Of a stretch of DNA of 64,000 nucleotides, positions 46,389-59,103 are shown piece by piece (within the stretch, counting starts at the first letter, position 1; the number at the start of each line of letters is the position of its first letter). The DNA lies in the NCBI RefSeq assembly GCF_022201045.2, contig NC_068561.1, positions 19,160,501 through 19,224,500 on the forward strand, given 5' to 3'. The position numbers were made by a program, and so were the translations under genes. The DNA is from Citrus sinensis (lineage: Eukaryota > Streptophyta > Magnoliopsida > Sapindales > Rutaceae). The notes under the pieces were generated by a model that searched no databases, was not told the DNA's origin, and worked only from the letters and a program-made list of their open reading frames with translations.

Positions 46389-49300
46389 ATGGAATATGAA
46401 GTTGGCGATAGTAGCGGTGAGTTTTGTGATTGATTCGAGTTTCTTCGTGCAATTTTTGGTCATTTTGTTTGTGGGTTAGGGTTTTAGTTTTGAACAATTG
46501 TGTCCATTGTTGGGTTTAATGAAGATGGTTTTTTAAGATTAGGGTTTAGGGTTTTGATTAATTATTGGTAAAAAGAAACCCTTTTGGGTAATTTATTGTT
46601 GGTGTTATTTTGTTCTGGGTTTACTTCTGCTTACTTGGGCTTGTTCTTTGTGTTGTTATTGTAATGGTTACCCTCTTAATAGCTGGTGTGCTCTTATAGT
46701 TACAAACAGTTTGGGATTTTAGATTTGTTACTACTGTGATTCCTGAACTTTCACTTTACAAGTTTAATTTGCTAGATAGCCTCTAATGATGAGAGAGAGA
46801 ACTTTTGGTCTTCGTTTACACGAGTTCGTTATTCTGTGAATGGAAATGAATAGAACATGAAAAAGTAACCTCCCTTTTTTTTGGGGGGGGGAAAATGTCT
46901 TTCTTGTTGTGCCAGTTGGCTATGTTGCCAAGGCACGGCGCGTCGCATATTGTGTAATGGTCAAAACTAGTTTCATGTAATCGAAATCCAAAAAAGGATA
47001 TCATGGAAGAAAACGACAATATTTTGTTGTAACTGCTGCAAGAGACAATGCGAATAAAACAAGGTGTTTAGTGTGATGGTACGTGGAAACTAATGAAGCA
47101 GTTACTAGAAAGCTTATGAAATCTGAGACTGAGATGAAACAGAGAGAAGGGATTATTTTTTTAAAGTTTATTATAGAACAATAGAACTTAGAATTCAGAA
47201 ATAAAAACCTGGAAGTGGATTGAGATAATTCTTTCCAAATTGCTCTATATTAGGAAGGTGGTATTTGATTTTCATACTTCTGAATTAATTTATGCCTGAA
47301 TCCATACTTTCTTAAATTATCAGTTCTAATGAGATTGTTTTTGTATGCTTTGTAACATTTGGGATATGTAAGTCACTGTGTCTCTAACTTCTGACATTCC
47401 ATTGAGAGAATAGTCCAAGGGTAGTAATAATATGGTGGCTCTTTAACCCTGCAATCTGGAGCTCTGGAAGACCATCTACTGTTCTTTAGATGCTTATGCC
47501 ATGGCAACATTTAGGCTTTATCTGAAATAATTGCAGGTACTGATGACGATCTCCCCTCACATCAAAGTAGAGTTCCAAGAAGTAGCCGTTTTGCTCTAAA
47601 TGGAAGATCTGACATAGGTTCTGCTCCATATTCTAGGATGCATACTGACATGGAGGCCCAAATCCATCAACTAGAGCAAGAAGCTTACTGTGCTGTTCTG
47701 CGGGCTTTTAAAGCTCAGGCCGATGCCATTACTTGGGTAATATTACTTTTGCATTTTGTACACGTCTTTTTAGACTAATATAACATTGCTTGTCCTGCCA
47801 ATTTAATTTAATTGACCCATTTGATGCCTCTTCTACAGGAAAAGGAAGGTTTGATAACAGAACTTAGGAAGGAGCTGAGAGTGTCAGATGATGAACACAG
47901 AGAGCTTCTTACCAAGGTCCATGGTGATGAGTTGATCAAAAGGATAAGGTTGGATGCTTCATTGAGAGCGTTTCAATGTTGAGCATCAGTGATTAGTTAT
48001 ATGAAGAAATCTGTCACTTCTGTCTTTTCATAGGTTACTGTTTGGATAATTTTTGCAGGGATTGGAGGCAGGCAGGTGGAAACCAAGCTGCTAGGCTTGC
48101 CAATTCTCAGCCTGTTCATGATCTTTTGCCCAGCCCTAGTGTTTCAGCATCCCGCAAGAGACATAAGGCAACCCAATCGGTATCTTCTCTAATCATTTAG
48201 TGCGCCACACCTGGTTTTGGTCTCTTCATCCCCTCTCTTTGCTGTCATATTAAGGAGCTTCTTTAGAATTAAGGGGAAAAAGCCTTAAATTATTATATTA
48301 ATCATCTGCAGTGATAGAGAGCAAAAGACTGTAAATTGACCTGCTTTTATCTGGTTTTTTTCCTTTAACAGGAGCAATCTTTTCATAGTTTGCTGTCATA
48401 TTAAGGAGCTTCTTTAGAATTAAGGGGAAAAAGCCTTAAATTATTATATTAATCATCTGCAGTGATAGAGAGCAAAAGACTGTAAATTGACCTGCTTTTA
48501 TCTGGTTTTTTCCTTTAACAGGGGCAATCTTTTCATAGTTTACCCTTGATGAACCCTGTGCAGTACCCTCCCACGGGTCCTGCTGCAAATAGGTCATTTA
48601 TTAATCGCAGTTCATCTGGTAATATTCCCACAAATGAACCTGCTGAAGCGGCAACATTTGATCCTTTAATTGGAAGGAAAGTATGGACAAGATGGCCTGA
48701 AGACAACAACTTCTATGAGGCTGTCGTCACTGATTATAACCCTACCGAGGTATATGTGCAAAGCACAGTTTTATCTATGTTTATGTTTTATTCTAGAGGA
48801 TCAACCATTTTTTCTTTACGTACTTATGTTGACCTCATTTTGACATGTTTCCTTTGTTTTTTGATATATTAAATCAATTGTTTTCAGCCCTTTCCCTCAC
48901 CCTAATGACCCTCCTTCTATCCTTTCCCCCTTTGCTTAGCTAGATTATGTTTCTTTGTCATTTAGTATTCTCTAAAACATAAATAATAAATTGGGGATAA
49001 TTCTAAAGGGGTTGTGCCTTATAGTGCGACTCATATTGCAAAATGGCTTACCTCATAGAATTATTGATTTTGTTTGACAATTGATTGCATTGTAATGAAA
49101 ATTATAGAACTGGTGGATTTTTCGGTCATGCTCACCTAGTTTTTATCTCTTTACAGGGCCGGCATGCCCTAGTTTATGATATTAATACGGCAAGTGAGAC
49201 CTGGGAATGGGTTAATCTCAAAGAGGTAATTGCTCTTGGAGATTTCCTAGCCATTGCAGTAGTCATTTTTTATATCTTGGTACATATAAATTTGACGTCT

Positions 49301-51035
49301 TTCATTCCTAAATAAATTGCTGGATTGTTACCATTTATGTGGTTGTGCCTTTTGACTTAGTGTTAGGGTTAAAAGTTGCACCAGGCTTGTTTTTAGCTTT
49401 CCTAAGAGTGGTTAGGAATATAGTTGGTTGCTACCCATGCCGATTGACTTCATTGTGTTAGCTTTTAATTGAACATATAATTTTCAAAACTCCATGCAGA
49501 TCTAGGGCTTTTAGGCTAAAGAACCAGATGGAAATCAATATTCTGCCCAGATCCTGGGTGTAGGCCATTTTCCTCATCCTTCAGACTATAGAATGGTGGT
49601 TTAAATCCCCATTACAGTTCCTATTACCCGTAAAACTACATGTTTGTGTGAGTCAATTCTAGTGATGTACAGGAAATTAACTTTGGGCTGCGTTTAACAG
49701 GATTGTGTCTAGATTGGATATGATATGATTAAATAGTATTTATTTCTTTCATAAAATATTAGATTAGTTGGGTGTTATATAGTGATTGAGTTCAAAATAG
49801 ATGTAAGTGAATGAATTAAGTTTCTTGATATAAAAAATGTTTGTTTCCTGAACGTTAAAAATTTCCTCAAGACTGGATAATGCTGATGTCCAAATGAGCA
49901 GTTATCCTATCATTTTCAGATTTCTCATGAAGATATCCGGTGGGAAAGTGAGGACCCGGGCATAACATATCGAGGAGGGTTTGGTGGCCAAGGTCGTGGA
50001 ATTAAGAGACCTTTCGGCCGCGGTGGTCATATTCCAGGTTCTATGAAAGGGAGAGGATCGTCAAAGGATCAGAGTCAATTGAGGAAAGAATTTACACAGA
50101 CACAAAATAGGCTTGAAAAGGTTTCAGGGGATATCGAATTACTTAACACAGAAACACTAGTAAAGGAGGTATGCACTGGAATTGAGGAGCTAATTCATTG
50201 ATATATTATTGTGTCAGTTTTTTACATTTGTCATCTAATCTTTTACAGGTGGAGAGACTTTTTGACGTTAGTCATCCGGATCCTCTTGAGCTTGTCAAAG
50301 CAAAGAAAATGCTAAAAGTAAGATGAATGTTCTAATGCCAATCAAAGTTTTGATTATCTATCCTTGTTGGGTATCACAAGCTTCAGCTCATTTATTTGCA
50401 GGAGCATGAGCAGGCCCTGATTGATGCCATTTCAAGACTTGCAGATGCATCTGATGGGGAAAGTGGTAATAAATGTGTATATAATAATATCTTTTGCATA
50501 CTCCAATGTTTTACTGCTTGATTCTTCCAATTTCAAGTGGTTGAGTGCTATGCATATAACAATTTATTATCCAATTGTTTAGTGCAAATCTTTTCCGATT
50601 AGATTTGAAAATAGCTCAGTTTCTCCTATTGTTTAGTGCAAATCTTTTCCGATCAGTTTTGAAAATAGCTGTCATGCATTTATTTTGCATTCTCAAACTT
50701 TTTTACTGTAAATTTTGTGTCTTTGGTTTTGAAAATGCACATCTGTTAAACAAGCCTTGCAGTTAATTGCAAGCTCACACACAATGCCCCTAATCCGACA
50801 AATGTTTTAATTAATGAAATTGAGACTAGAAAGGCTCAAATTGTTGCAATGGGGTCATGTGCGTTATTTATGGATACAAACATTTGCATTGTGGATAGTG
50901 CACACACAAGTAACATACTTGTGTTGTGTATTTAAACCATGCGATTTCAACCATTCATTCTGTTTTGGCTTATAATCAGATGGAGAACAGCCAGAACAGC
51001 CAGTCTTGCAGGGGCAGCTAATGGATCATGACTGA
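46389..51035 (+). CDS. EML3: EMSY-LIKE (EML) protein: ENT plus Agenet/Tudor-like chromatin reader
   Basis: Ten coding exons in phase: 46389-46416, 47537-47736, 47839-47948, 48059-48179, 48522-48749, 49157-49225, 49920-50168, 50249-50317, 50402-50465 and 50980-51035, giving 397 aa. The ENT domain lies at about 49-125 ([17 protein letters not shown] ... [17 protein letters not shown]). The plant Agenet/Royal-type domain lies at about 199-252 ([27 protein letters not shown] ... LVYDI ... WEWVNLKEI). An Arg/Gly linker and a C-terminal coiled coil follow. EML proteins are nuclear readers of histone methylation, linked to seed development and to immunity against downy mildew. Domain order and the acidic C-terminal end fit the EML1/EML3 subgroup; EML3 is the best guess. 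Intron 1 (1.1 kb) follows only nine codons. Exon 5 has a duplicated upstream decoy acceptor (see repeat entry). Confidence 0.93.
48238..48539 (+). repeat. near-perfect ~150-bp tandem duplication spanning an EML splice acceptor
   Basis: Copy 1 (48238-48388) and copy 2 (48389-48539) differ only by one T in a T-run and one A/G. Each contains the branch region, TTTCCTTTAACAG and the first ~18 bases of exon 5. The downstream acceptor (exon start 48522) continues into the conserved coding frame. Use of the upstream one (exon start 48372) would read GAGCAATCTTTTCATAG and then meet TAA within 11 codons. Near identity implies a very recent event or an assembly duplication. Confidence 0.95.
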
Positions 51036-51316
51036 TGGCAATTCTTATATGTCGGGTTCTGAAGCCTCAAGAAACCAGCAGTGATGGTTGGAGTACAGTT
51101 CTGAAGTTGAAAATTGTATCAGAGTTTCAAATCTGCTGGAAGATGGCTTTGCTAAATTAGAGAATGGAATACCTAACTTGGATGCAAACACCTTTGGAAG
51201 TGAGCTCATGGCTTCCTTCAGGATGTAGGCGATGCTTGAGAACTGTAAAAATCATTGAAAACATCTGAAAATGTAAAGAATGTTTTGCCAGTACAATTTG
51301 TTCTGTTGGACGTTGC

Positions 51317-53275
51317 TTACCTTTGCTTTCTCTGCATACTGCATACTGAATACCAATGCCCAATCATAGATGCGAAATAAGGACATTTTAGTCTGCATCT
51401 AAATTATAATTAACCACAAGTTCCTTAAAATAAGCAATTGTTATATAGGAAATACCTGGCACAATCTGCTTGAGGTCTCAAAGTTGCAAGCACATATTTG
51501 ATCGTCAGCCTTTGAGTTGCCACTTGCCCCTGATTAAATCCATGGATTAACATCAAATGCAGATCCTTCCATCTGCAATGAAGCTAACACCATTAGTCAT
51601 TCCAATATGACCAGTACTATGCTTCAATTTGTCATCAAACTGAGACTAGCCCAAACTCCCAAACTCTGACAACACTGTCTAGCTGGACAACTGCAGGGTG
51701 AGAAATTATACAACATACATTTAAAAATAGGGATATACAAATTTGTATGACAATAAACAACAAACTTAGCTAGGAACCAGGTTTTATTAGGGATGTACAA
51801 TTTTGTATGACAACAAACATATTACAAGTTAAGCCAAGGATCAAGCTTTAATTCAATCTGTTATTCTTGGCTGACATAATGCCACCTGTCAGATAAGTGA
51901 TATTAGCTCTGAGGATGAAGCAGTTTATCCTGCAATAGTGCAATTCCCCTAGTATCTCCTCAATTAAAAGTAATAATAAAAGGATAACACCGACGGATTT
52001 CAAGTTCCAATTAGAACAGTTGAATATTGTCATTTGCATAGAATACCAACCTCGTCTATTATCCAAACAATGGAAAACTGCAGAAGGAGGTTCAGGCAAG
52101 CTTTCATTTGATTGCATGTTCGAGAGGCCTGCATTTACAAGCAAATGTCAAAGAGGAGACACTTAAGAGTCTAAAGGTCATCATAGTTTACGCTCTCACA
52201 AAGACAGAACATTTTATAGACAACAGTAACAAAGAGAAGTACGAACAAGGTTTTGGCCTCTACCAGTTCAATAATAAAAAAGAGTGAAAGAATGGTTAAA
52301 TTAAAATCACCATAAAACCAATACAGGACTTTGGGGATTCATATTCTTCTGTTGATTTAACAAATATAAATTTTGGGTGCAAAAACTTTAAACAGGGTTC
52401 ACCAATTGATAGGACTTGAAGAACACCAAGCAAAAGACGCAAAACAATTGCCAAGGGAAGAGACAAAGATATCCAATGTTTGCAAGCTCTAGCTATTTAA
52501 ATACCAATCCAACTGTCAAGAGTATAATCAAACACTGAACATGGTACTCTATGAGCTCCATTATTTGTCTACACCGATCTTCAACTAATGGAACACCAAC
52601 ATAATGCAAAACTTTAGACATAACTAAGTTTGAATGATCCAGATAATCAACAAAGAGCTTTCAGTAGATGAATACTGCGAAATCAGACAACCACTTAAAA
52701 TCAGCATAAAATTTAACCAGATAAAATTCCAAGAACAAATAATTCTGCCTCGAACTAGCTAGCATAAATGGTTCATTAGCAAAGATGGGATATTGTCCTT
52801 TTGAACTTAAGGAATAGCTTAAAATACATGGATTTGCAATAATTGGTTTATGCAATCATAAGCATCTACCAGCTTCAATAATGCATAAAATATAAACCTT
52901 AAAGTTGATGGATCCATATCAAGCAAAAGAAACCTGTCAATGATCCATAGTGAAACATAGCAATGATTCAGCACACAAACCCATAATCATCAACAGACGC
53001 CAATCCCAAAAAGAATCCACCCCCAAAACACCATAGCTAATGGAAATACATGTTTCTAGAAACCTAACACCTCAAAGGGAGCAAATAAACCAATGATCAT
53101 GCATCAAAACAAGGCAACACAAAATTGGGAAGAAAAAGAAAAAGGCAGAACAGAAATAAGAAATACAGCAAACAAAAAGACATCCAGAAACCAGAAAAGT
53201 ATTCTAAAGATAAAGATCGATCATGAATACCTGCAATACTACTGTGAATCCCATCCCGGTTTTTGCTTGTTCTTT

Positions 53276-53307
<32 letters not shown>

Positions 53308-53350
53308 GTGGTTGAGGCTGTCATGTTGGGAAGAAAAAGGATAGAGAGTT
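51317..53350 (-). ncRNA. spliced minus-strand transcript candidate with only small ORFs
   Basis: Good splice sites line up on the minus strand: an exon ending 53231 (TTGCAG|GTATTC), then exons 52047-52128, 51886-51929, 51456-51572 and one starting 51392. A (GA)n run at 53277-53304 lies at the presumed 5' end, as often in plant leaders. No frame runs through all exons. The last two exons form an in-frame small ORF of 57 aa (ATG at 51553, stop at 51317-51319). The second exon could start another (MQSNESLPEPPSAVF). The 3' end converges on the EML gene's 3' UTR. It could be a long non-coding RNA, a small-peptide gene or the remains of a larger one. No expression evidence is available to me. Confidence 0.35.
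53277..53304. repeat. (GA)14 microsatellite
   Basis: An uninterrupted GA dinucleotide run near the presumed 5' end of the minus-strand transcript candidate. Confidence 0.95.
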
Positions 53351-54171
53351 AGCTAGACTTTCTTATTATTCTTTTTACCACAAACATTTCTTTGTCAAGG
53401 AAATAAATTTTTGTATATTACCAAAGATATTTTGGGAATTTTAATTATTTAAATTCAATATAACTGTACAATTATTTTGCGTGTTAAAGAAAAAAAAAAA
53501 AAGTCTCTCCTACACGGCTCTTCTACTTTTTTGCTGTGAGCTGCAAGCATAATAACAAAAGGTTTATTGTGAGTGCTCTTACCATTATCTCAAGTATCAT
53601 TGGCCTTATTAGAACAGTTAGATTTTAACAATTATTAAGTCCAATGATTAGCTAAATTCAGGAGTGAATGTTAATTAGTTCCACCAATAAGTATTTTTAA
53701 GGATATGCAAGAAGTTAAAAAATTTGAGTTTCAATTTTTTTTTTAATAATCGATTATATTACATAATCACAAATTTATTTATATTTAAATAAAATATTTA
53801 TCAGACTGCTCCAATAAAATTCTATTATAGCATAATTAAAATGTCTATTCACAAATATATAAGAGATATCTACTACTAAGACCATTTAAATTAAAATTTT
53901 ATTATGATACAGCCTAAATTTCTAACCTTACAAATTTTTAAAAAATACCTTTTTTACTCACAAATCAGTGAGAGAAATACCGACCATACTTAATTTTTAA
54001 TTGGGAGAGCAGTATCAAAAGTCCCTCAAGGAATTCGGACCCATGCGCTCACTAGTGTGAGGACATGGATCGAGATTCAAATTGATTGAAAAGAATTTGA
54101 TTTCAAAAAAATTAATTTGTTCATTTTTTTTCCTTAACTTTAGCAGTGCACATACCCCCATAATTCGGCTA

Positions 54172-54208
<37 letters not shown>

Positions 54209-54330
54209 TTAATTATGTTAATATTACTGAAGTCAAATGCTAAATAATCATGAGGCAAACATGCAATTTGACGGTAGGGGGGAAAAAATAACTACTTTAA
54301 CATTAATTTACACACAAAAGCAATGCCTTA
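53351..54330. other. AT-rich spacer with (TA)n run
   Basis: No gene is seen. A TA microsatellite occupies about 54173-54206. The right end includes the 3' UTR of the bromodomain gene. Confidence 0.5.
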
Positions 54331-57237
54331 TCACTTCCTTGAACGTTTCCTTGCTTCAACACTTTCTTTCCTCCTTTTACCCCGAGACACCTCTGCCCCC
54401 ACCGCCACTGGCACTGCCCTCCTCTTCGTCAGCCGCCCCCCATTCTTCTTCACCGGACCTTCCATCTCTTCCCCTTTTTTCCCACCAGAACGTTTCTGCA
54501 CAATTTGCTCTTTTTTCGCATCAATTTTACCATTGCCCTTTTTTTTCTTATGCTCAGCTTTCTTCTTCTGCTCAGCTCTTTCTCCTTTACCATCTTCGGA
54601 ACTAATAACAAAATCCTTCAGAGTAGAGCTCCGTGTAATTCTGCTCAAAAATATTTCAGCACTTCGCTTCTTAGCATTGACATTCGCCTTGTTTTTCCTC
54701 TGTGAATTCTCACACTCAGTCTCTTCTACATCACTTGAATCATCAGCATCAATATCAACATCTAAATTCTTCTTTGTTTTCATGTTATCACGAGTTTTCC
54801 TATTTTTACTCGAGTTTCCTGAGCCCGATGCAGATCTTTCTCTAGTTCTCTTCTTTGTGGCACGACAATCATCATCAGACTTGACAGAAGATGGGACTGT
54901 ATTCTTGCCAATGGATGATTCTGTGTGCTCCTTTTTCTTGGGTTCTAAGGAAGACGACGATAACACAGCTCTTTTGGCAGTGATTGAGCTGCGTTTGCGG
55001 CAAGCAATTAAAGGAGCTAAAATATTTGGTTTTGACAGCAAAAAATCTGATGATTGTACGTCTAACTTCACATTTTGAGCTGCTGCGAATTCCAAATATT
55101 GTTCTCTCATTGATGAATTTGGATCAAATGTGTTCCGAGTCATTGCTTTCAGAACAATTTGTCTAAGCTCAACAGCAGCTGCGGATTCCGAGGAATTCTT
55201 GTCAAAAAAAACTATGACATTGTTGAAGAGAAGCAGCAAATCATGAAAGAAACTGCTGTTGCTGCCGGAATACCAATTTTCTTCCAGCCTTGTTCTTATT
55301 GTTTCAAGGTCCGTATGCTGTCGAACAATGCTTCTGTAATCGGGTGTTTCCTGCAGGATTTGAAATTTATGTCCAAAAAATTCCAATATAATACAAAAGA
55401 AAATAAATTTAGAAATAAGAATCATAACAGATTGGTTACAAAAGTGATGGAATGAAACTTTCTTGTGTTATATAACCACATCAAAAAGACTAATTGTCTA
55501 AACCCATGTCTCTATTCTGATTAAACACAGACAGATATTTGTACCAAAAATTACAAAGTGACGAAAAATATGTTACATTTTTAGCAAAATATGGATGAGT
55601 TGGTCTATTGAGGAATTCCTTGTTGTAATAAAATAAAGATTGAAGACCAAACTAAAAGACAAAAAAATAGAAACATCAAATGCACTAAAATACATAATAG
55701 CGGAATTTTCTTTTTTGTCTTTTAGTTAGTAGATTCTTCATTAGAATTTAAATATTGGTATTTGCATTCGATAATTCTTACAAGCTTATATCCTTGCTCA
55801 TGGTTGTTGTAAATTATATTTATTATAATTTATTTTTTTCAACCTTAGACCGTTAGTTACGTCTAAAACTCAAAATTATATATAGATAACAAAATACAGA
55901 TAAACAAGGGCTCGAATGTGACTGGAGATGATTTCTGCTTATACGGAGCCGGGCCTGCACGTGGGCCCGCAATGGCCTCGGTTAACAGGGTCAAATAGGC
56001 CGTTCTGGGCCAAGCCATCTCTCAGTAACAAAAATCCAAAAGACCCTCGATCATAAATCACCACCGTCCAAAAAAGCAAGAAGAAAATGCGTACACCTCA
56101 TTGGACGGCACAGATTTTTCAGCTCAACAACACAAGAGAAAAAACTTTTTTAAAAAAAAAAAAAGAAGAAAAATCTGAATTTTTTAATAACACAGAAAAA
56201 GGGAAAAAAAATTATGTTTATTGTTGTTTACCTTAGTAGCGTCAAGGCGTTCGAAAAAGGAGCCAAATTTATGAGACCGTATGATCTCGATGCACTCAAC
56301 TAACGGCCGAGATTCAGCACAAATCCGCTTCGTGGCGGCAGGTGATTGGTCCTCCCCAATGCCCGGTTCCACTTCCTCCGGTTCTTCACTTTTCACCTTC
56401 TCCCTCAACAAACTCACGAAGCTCTGCACGTCACCACTCTCTCTCCCCATTGACTCAGCCGCCGATTCCCCCAACTCGGCCGAGTCAACTCGATCCGTGT
56501 TCCTCTCCAATTCCTTCGCTGCACTACCACAACTCCCGTTACACGAATCTTCCCCCGCCGCTTTAACACCCTCACTACCAACACCCTCCGGCTCAACGCG
56601 AACTGGCTCGCTCGGCACCGGTTCTTTTGCAGTCTTCTCAGCTTTTTGATCCGTCGAATTTGACTCGTTCACTGACCGGTTCTCCCGGTCAGATTCTTCG
56701 CCACCATCCGGTTTATCGGTTAGACTTTCCGGTTCATTCTCTTCAATCCTTTTCCTCTTTTCTCCATCTTCCGTTTCTTTTCCCTCTCGCTCTTCTATTA
56801 ATCGCTCCACCTTCAGTTGCAGAGACCTAATAAAGAAGCACGTGACTAATTGGAGAAAAAATACGGTATTAATCTAATTAAAACATGGGAATTAGCTAAA
56901 TAAATTACACGATCGAGATATCAAAAAGTTGAAGTTCGCGTTTGAGTTCGGCGACTCGGAGTTTCTTCAACTGGTCGAGCCAGGGAATGGCGTCATCACT
57001 ATTGTCGGCGGATATCGAAACGGCGTCGTTTCCGGAGAAACGGCGTTTTAGGTCGTTATATTTCTGTTGACAGGATAGAGGCGTGAGGAGCTGGAACTTT
57101 GAGCTTCGCTTTTGAACTTCCGTGGCGACGGAGATCCAGTTCTGGGTGCCGTACCGGTGTACGGCGCATGCCAACAAGAGCTCCTCCTTTGTTCCCCATG
57201 CTTGCTTCTCGGGAAAATTATTGCTTGGGTTATCCAT
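54331..57237 (-). CDS. SANT/MYB-like plus bromodomain nuclear protein
   Basis: Three exons in phase: 56909-57237, 56232-56826 and 54331-55350, giving 647 aa. The N-terminal SANT/MYB-like domain lies at about 10-70 (WGTKEELLLACAVHRYG.QNW). A predicted coiled coil follows (about 85-125), then a long acidic Glu/Ser linker. The bromodomain lies at about 280-390 (RPLVECIEIIRSH.FGSFFERLD ... DYRSIVRQHTDLETIRTRL ... DLLLLFNNVIVFF). The C-terminal 200 residues are Lys/Arg/Ser-rich with several NLS-like clusters (KKRTRER, GKRRKES). In typical bromodomains the acetyl-lysine contact is the Asn of N-A-x-x-Y-N; here that position reads N-V-I-V-F-F, so the Asn is a Phe. Family: plant 'DNA-binding bromodomain-containing' proteins, presumed chromatin subunits. 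The exon 1 donor is GT|GTAATT; the alternative two bases earlier breaks the frame. The start at 57237 is preferred over 57258 because it begins MDN just before the SANT domain. Confidence 0.92.
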
Positions 57238-57259
57238 GAAAATGAAAATTAGGTGCACA

Positions 57260-58041
57260 ATTCATATCAATATAAAAATTAAAAACATAATTTTTTTTAC
57301 TTAATATAAAAATTAAAATTAAAAAAATATGAATAAGACGTGATTTGGAGGATTGGTAGATGTCTCATCTTTTTCCATAGTAAATCACAATATTACCCCT
57401 GTTGAGGATTTTTGACGTGGCAAGGTTTGTTATCATAAGTGGCACGAGCCATGCCCTAATCTGCAAAGACTTGAATGGTGAGTCGTGTGACGCAGGTCAT
57501 GTGGATATCTTTTGGTGGGACTATTCTGATTTAATGTTTTGAAATTTAATTTTCCGCATAAATTTTAGGTTATTAATCTCACAAGTCACACCATCAAAAG
57601 ATAAATATTAAAACTTGTAGAAATATTAAATAATTTCAATTTATTAACCATTAAATTGTATAGAATTAACGACTTCAAATTTTATGTTAAAATAGACTAA
57701 CCCTTGTCTTTTTATTTGAGTTATGTGCATTACACTTTAGGATAAAATTTCAATTTATTTAAAATCGAATTGACGACTTACGAAAAAATGGACCGTCAAT
57801 CAATTAAAAAACGAGTAAATGTTTCATTAAAAAAAAATTCATCATGAATTCTTCTTATTCAAGGGATCAAAATCTAGTTTCCACGTTTAAGCACTAATGT
57901 ACACTAAAATTTCCCATTTTTGTGAATAATTAGAGCAAATTCACAAACATCTAATAAAACCAACAAAAACAGTACAAGCCAAAAGAAAACGAAATCTACA
58001 TTACTTTTTTAATACAAAACATAACAAGCCGTTCGACTAGC
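57260..58041. other. spacer between two minus-strand genes
   Basis: Promoter side of the bromodomain gene followed by the 3' UTR of the next gene. No further gene or repeat is recognised. Confidence 0.5.
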
Positions 58042-59085
58042 TTAAGCGCCACCAGAATCTCCCTTCAGCGCTCTCTTTAACTCCTCATTCACATCACTTT
58101 CCATTGATTTCTTCTCACCATTTCGCCGATCATTTCTATTATTCGAAGCTTTATTATTTCCATTTCTCTCAAATTCTCGATATTTCCCGGAATTCAAATC
58201 CCCATTAAACGGATTCGATTTCCCGTCAAGAATTTCCCGCCTCAGATCCTCCACAGCTTTCTTCAGCAACCCATTTTCACTTTGCAAAATCTCCATTTGC
58301 CTCTTCAAATTGAAACAAACCTCCACCACGTCAGCCTTGCCCGTGATACCCAACTGCTGGCCCGCCTCTTTCTTACTTGTCTTTTCCTTCGAATCTGCAC
58401 CGTCCACGTGTTCGACCCCGATCTTATTCATCACCAAATATGGCATCTTCTTAAAATTAATCCCAGCCGTCGACTCACTCGTGATCTCCGCAGGAACCCT
58501 CACGCCCCACCGGAAATTCACGACGGCGCGTGACCTAACAGGCAGTGCAGTCGTAGCCACCATGTCCACACCAGCGAGAACTCCAGCAAATTCACCCGCC
58601 GCTCGCGATGGCAAAACCGTAATTTTCTTCAACATCGGCGACTCCACAACCTCAATCGACGTATCGTCGTTCTCCAGGACGCCGCCGTTTGGCGCCTTCA
58701 AAATTGCTTTCTGATCCAAAACCGACGACTGCGACTTCTTAATCGAGAAATCCCCAAACTGCGGCTTGAAATGAAGCATAAACGCCGGATTCCCCCGACC
58801 AAGCAAATTGAACTCGGCGCTCATCAGCATCGAGCTAGAGACAGGCGAACCGAACGGTCCAGTTCCGGTTTTCACAATCAGCGAAAACGGATTCCAGGCG
58901 TCGTTCGGACGATAACCGATCTTGATGGACGGCCAAGATTCGAAGAAAGTGGACAGGTTTAGACTGAGCTCTCTGGACTCGCCAGCAACAATTCCTGACC
59001 GAAAAGGTAACCCTAAAATTGATAAAGGCACTTTAGCTCTAAACAGAGGCTTTTGCTCTTCACGGAATTTCAAAGACGCTTTCAT
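58042..59085 (-). CDS. conserved plant protein of unknown function with C-terminal coiled coil
   Basis: An intronless frame; I choose the Met at 59085 (MKASLKFREEQKPLF), giving 347 aa, because the conserved text begins there. The upstream Met at 59103 adds six residues. Residues 1-215 alternate polar and hydrophobic positions, with many Gly, Ser and Phe and repeated beta-strand-like segments (LSLNLSTFFES, SAEFNLLGRGNPAFMLHFKPQFGDFSI, AVVNFRWGVRVPAEI). This may suggest a beta-sheet or barrel fold. Residues about 262-300 form a coiled coil (LKRQMEILQSENGLLKKAVEDL). The end is Asn/Arg/Glu-rich and probably disordered. I recognise it only as a plant-conserved uncharacterised protein. No transit or signal peptide is evident. 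Confidence 0.8.
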   Translation of the reverse strand: MKASLKFREEQKPLFRAKVPLSILGLPFRSGIVAGESRELSLNLSTFFESWPSIKIGYRPNDAWNPFSLIVKTGTGPFGSPVSSSMLMSAEFNLLGRGNPAFMLHFKPQFGDFSIKKSQSSVLDQKAILKAPNGGVLENDDTSIEVVESPMLKKITVLPSRAAGEFAGVLAGVDMVATTALPVRSRAVVNFRWGVRVPAEITSESTAGINFKKMPYLVMNKIGVEHVDGADSKEKTSKKEAGQQLGITGKADVVEVCFNLKRQMEILQSENGLLKKAVEDLRREILDGKSNPFNGDLNSGKYREFERNGNNKASNNRNDRRNGEKKSMESDVNEELKRALKGDSGGA

Positions 59086-59103
59086 TTTTAAAAACGCAAT
59101 CAA

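Noticed and set aside
54237-55078. 251-codon plus-strand frame with many Phe and Ser
   Set aside because: It is the antisense of the Lys/Glu/Ser-rich tail of the bromodomain protein; the minus strand has domains and consistent splicing.
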